From Gammaproteobacteria bacterium (GTDB lineage Bacteria; Pseudomonadota; Gammaproteobacteria; Ga0077536): 35,791 nt of DNA. The DNA is taken from positions 1-35,791 of the forward strand of contig SHZM01000035.1 in the NCBI GenBank assembly GCA_009692265.1, read 5' to 3'. How positions within the stretch are numbered: position 1 is the stretch's first letter; each line of letters opens with the position of its first letter. Below the pieces are notes generated by a model. It was not told the DNA's origin. It searched no databases and worked only from the letters and a program-made list of their open reading frames with translations. The position numbers and the translations under genes were made by a program. Of the stretch, positions 34,510 through 35,791 are shown one piece after another.

Positions 34510-35580
34510 TTGAAAATTTTGAGTATCGTTGGTGCCCGACCACAATTCGTGAAGGCGGCTGCGATAAGTCGGGCAATTCGTTGTGTTCCCGGTCTTGAGG
34601 AAGTGCTTGTCCATACCGGGCAACATCTCGATGCAAACATGTCGCAAGTGTTTTTTGAAGAACTAGAGATTCCGGAGCCCCATCATAACCTCGCGATAAG
34701 TGGCGGCGGGCACGGTGAAATGACCGGGCGCATGCTCGAAGCGCTGGAACGAACGGCGCTACTCGAGAAACCCGACTATGTGCTGGTGTTCGGCGACACC
34801 AATTCGACCCTTGCAGGCGCTTTGGCAGCCGCAAAGCTACATATTCCGGTGGCTCATGTCGAAGCGGGGCTTCGCTCGCACAACCGTAGAATGCCCGAAG
34901 AAGTTAATCGAATACTGACTGATCACGTTGGTACTGTATTGCTGTGTCCAACTTTACGTGCCGTAGAAAATCTTGCAGCAGAAGGGATCACCCACGGCGT
35001 ACATCACGTAGGGGACGTGATGTACGACGTAATGCTGCACGCAATTAAGGGCTTGCAAGCTAAACACAACTCTGATGTTTTGGAGCGATTATCCGTTAAC
35101 GAAAACGGCTACTTTGTGGCCACGGTGCACCGAGCTGAAAATACAGACGACCCGGCACAGCTGGCAAAGATACTCACCTATCTCAAAAGCAGAGCCGCTG
35201 AACACCCCGTGGTCTTTCCAATACACCCGAGAACTCGCGATGCAGTGACCCGTTCCCGTCTTGATCTGAATGGCTTGACTGTCTGCGAGCCTGTGAGTTA
35301 TCTCGATATGACATTATTGCTGGCGGGAGCCGTTGGCGTTCTTACCGATTCTGGGGGGCTCCAAAAGGAGGCTTATTTCCATCGCACACCCTGCGTCACG
35401 CTTCGTGACGAAACGGAATGGGTCGAAACCATTGAATGCGGATGGAATCGTCTCTGGTCTCAACCCAATTTTGCTGAACCGCGTTGCGATATCCCCGAGT
35501 ATGGAGACGGTAAGACCGCCGATCGCATCGTATCGATTATCGTTGATAGATTTGGGAAATCGTCGCGTCCTACAACTTAG
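34510..35580 (+). CDS. wecB: UDP-N-acetylglucosamine 2-epimerase, non-hydrolysing (WecB)
   Basis: The 356-residue protein carries the family's catalytic landmarks: VGARPQFVKAA at the N-terminus, VFGDTNSTLAGA, HVEAGLRSHNRRMPEEVNR with the conserved acidic residues, VHRAENTD and DSGGLQKEA. It converts UDP-GlcNAc to UDP-ManNAc, the entry to ManNAc, ManNAcA and related sugars. The start is TTG at 34510, supported by GGAGG (34499-34503) 6 bases upstream and by MKILSIVGARPQF being the normal family start. It is the only plus-strand gene of the cluster. A WecC-type dehydrogenase is not in the window, so whether the product is used as ManNAc or ManNAcA is open. Confidence 0.96.
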   Translation: MKILSIVGARPQFVKAAAISRAIRCVPGLEEVLVHTGQHLDANMSQVFFEELEIPEPHHNLAISGGGHGEMTGRMLEALERTALLEKPDYVLVFGDTNSTLAGALAAAKLHIPVAHVEAGLRSHNRRMPEEVNRILTDHVGTVLLCPTLRAVENLAAEGITHGVHHVGDVMYDVMLHAIKGLQAKHNSDVLERLSVNENGYFVATVHRAENTDDPAQLAKILTYLKSRAAEHPVVFPIHPRTRDAVTRSRLDLNGLTVCEPVSYLDMTLLLAGAVGVLTDSGGLQKEAYFHRTPCVTLRDETEWVETIECGWNRLWSQPNFAEPRCDIPEYGDGKTADRIVSIIVDRFGKSSRPTT

Positions 35581-35596
35581 GCTTCGACGTGAATTT

Positions 35597-35662
35597 GTGG
35601 ATTTTATCCACCTCGTTCGACCACTCTCATTTCGAATCCGATGGGCAGTACATTCCAATCGA
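35597..35662 (+). pseudogene. Possible 5' fragment of the next cluster gene, cut by the IS
   Basis: After the wecB stop an open frame from a GTG at 35597 reads DFIHLVRPLSFRIRWAVHSN and then meets the IS boundary at 35663. The wording resembles the N-terminal helix of heparinase II/III-like proteins found in polysaccharide clusters (xxHTVRxLKPRQIxGR), but 20 residues are too few to be sure, and no clear ribosome site precedes the GTG. If it is real, the IS inactivated the gene that followed wecB. Confidence 0.3.
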
Positions 35663-35697
35663 GGTATGAGTCTGAAGGGTTGAAGTTGAGTCTGGGC
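35663..35697. mobile_element. IS end (downstream end of the right IS copy)
   Basis: GGTATGAGTCTGAA (35663-35676) is the exact reverse complement of 118-131 at the left side, and a partial second copy TGAGTCTG follows at 35687-35694. The transposase stop codon lies directly beside it (35698-35700). This is the expected geometry of an IS terminal inverted repeat at the 3' side of its transposase gene. Confidence 0.6.
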
Positions 35698-35791
35698 TTA
35701 GGCGGCTGCTTTCGGTCGATTAGGAATAGATTTAAAAAGAATTTCCCGGGCCTTGTTAAGGTGCTCGGCAGCCGCATTGTCACTCATTGCA
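35698..35791 (-). CDS. Transposase C-terminus, cut by the window edge
   Basis: The minus strand entering from the right edge encodes 30 residues including MSDNAAAEHLNKAREILFKS and ending NRPKAAA before a TAA stop at 35700-35698. The style fits the C-terminal tail of DDE/integrase-core transposases, and the position against the terminal repeat fits. It has the same strand and the same end motif as the N-terminal fragment at the left edge, so both are probably parts of the same kind of element. Confidence 0.5.
   Translation of the reverse strand, partial: AMSDNAAAEHLNKAREILFKSIPNRPKAAA

Noticed and set aside
1-35791. CRISPR arrays, tRNA or rRNA genes, phage or plasmid replication modules, toxin-antitoxin or known defence systems
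   Set aside because: I looked for regular repeats, cloverleaf-like sequence and typical proteins of these classes and recognised none; a computed search (tRNAscan, CRISPR finder, HMM search for defence genes) would settle it.

Overview
The window looks like chromosomal DNA of a free-living, moderately GC-rich gammaproteobacterium. The main clues are a PpnN-type nucleosidase of the enteric length class, an MscM/MscK-type giant mechanosensitive channel, a YhhQ family transporter and an AttEFGH-like ABC operon. I recognise no tRNA, rRNA, CRISPR array, plasmid replication gene or phage gene. Both edges lie inside what looks like the same insertion sequence: a transposase N-terminus runs off the left edge and a transposase C-terminus enters from the right edge, both on the minus strand. 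The two inner boundaries carry the same 14-bp terminal repeat (118-131 and 35663-35676).

Left region (about 130-5100, plus strand, visibly GC-richer): the 3' remnant of a gene cut by the IS and closed by a strong hairpin; an exported methyltransferase-fold protein; a Baeyer-Villiger-type flavin monooxygenase; an alpha/beta hydrolase; a SnoaL/NTF2-like protein; and a short stretch encoding an SDR nucleotide-binding motif that may be a decayed dehydrogenase. Together they suggest a small catabolic or secondary-metabolism module (ketone to ester to alcohol plus acid) that is partly eroded.

Middle region (5.3-25.7 kb): mostly envelope and housekeeping genes. In order they are a 1099-residue MscM/MscK-like channel (-), a secreted unknown and a YhhQ transporter (+), a minus-strand operon of GT2 glycosyltransferase, flippase-like UPF0104 protein and MBL-fold hydrolase, an ammonium transporter (-), a small MscS channel (-), a class II glutamine amidotransferase (+), a frameshifted secreted cupin (+), a cNMP-binding/DUF1003 protein (-), an AttEFGH-like ABC operon with translationally overlapping genes (+), ppnN (-), an 80-residue acidic protein with a good sigma70-like promoter (+), and a Tat-exported PhoX-type protein (+).

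Right region (25.7-35.6 kb): a surface-polysaccharide (O-antigen or exopolysaccharide) cluster. The minus strand carries three GT4 glycosyltransferases, a WbpV-like SDR, a WecA/WbpL-like polyprenyl-phosphate sugar-1-phosphate transferase, a WbpM/CapD-like 4,6-dehydratase and GalU. WecB (UDP-GlcNAc 2-epimerase) is divergent on the plus strand with a TTG start. The set suggests a lipid-linked glycan begun with a 6-deoxy-HexNAc (QuiNAc or FucNAc) and containing ManNAc-derived sugar. No Wzx, Wzy or ligase is inside the window, and the IS seems to cut the cluster just after wecB.

No single gene set here is clearly an undescribed system. The best leads are the GT2/UPF0104/MBL operon, the IS-bounded ends, the exported methyltransferase, the frameshifted cupin, and the small acidic protein divergent from ppnN.
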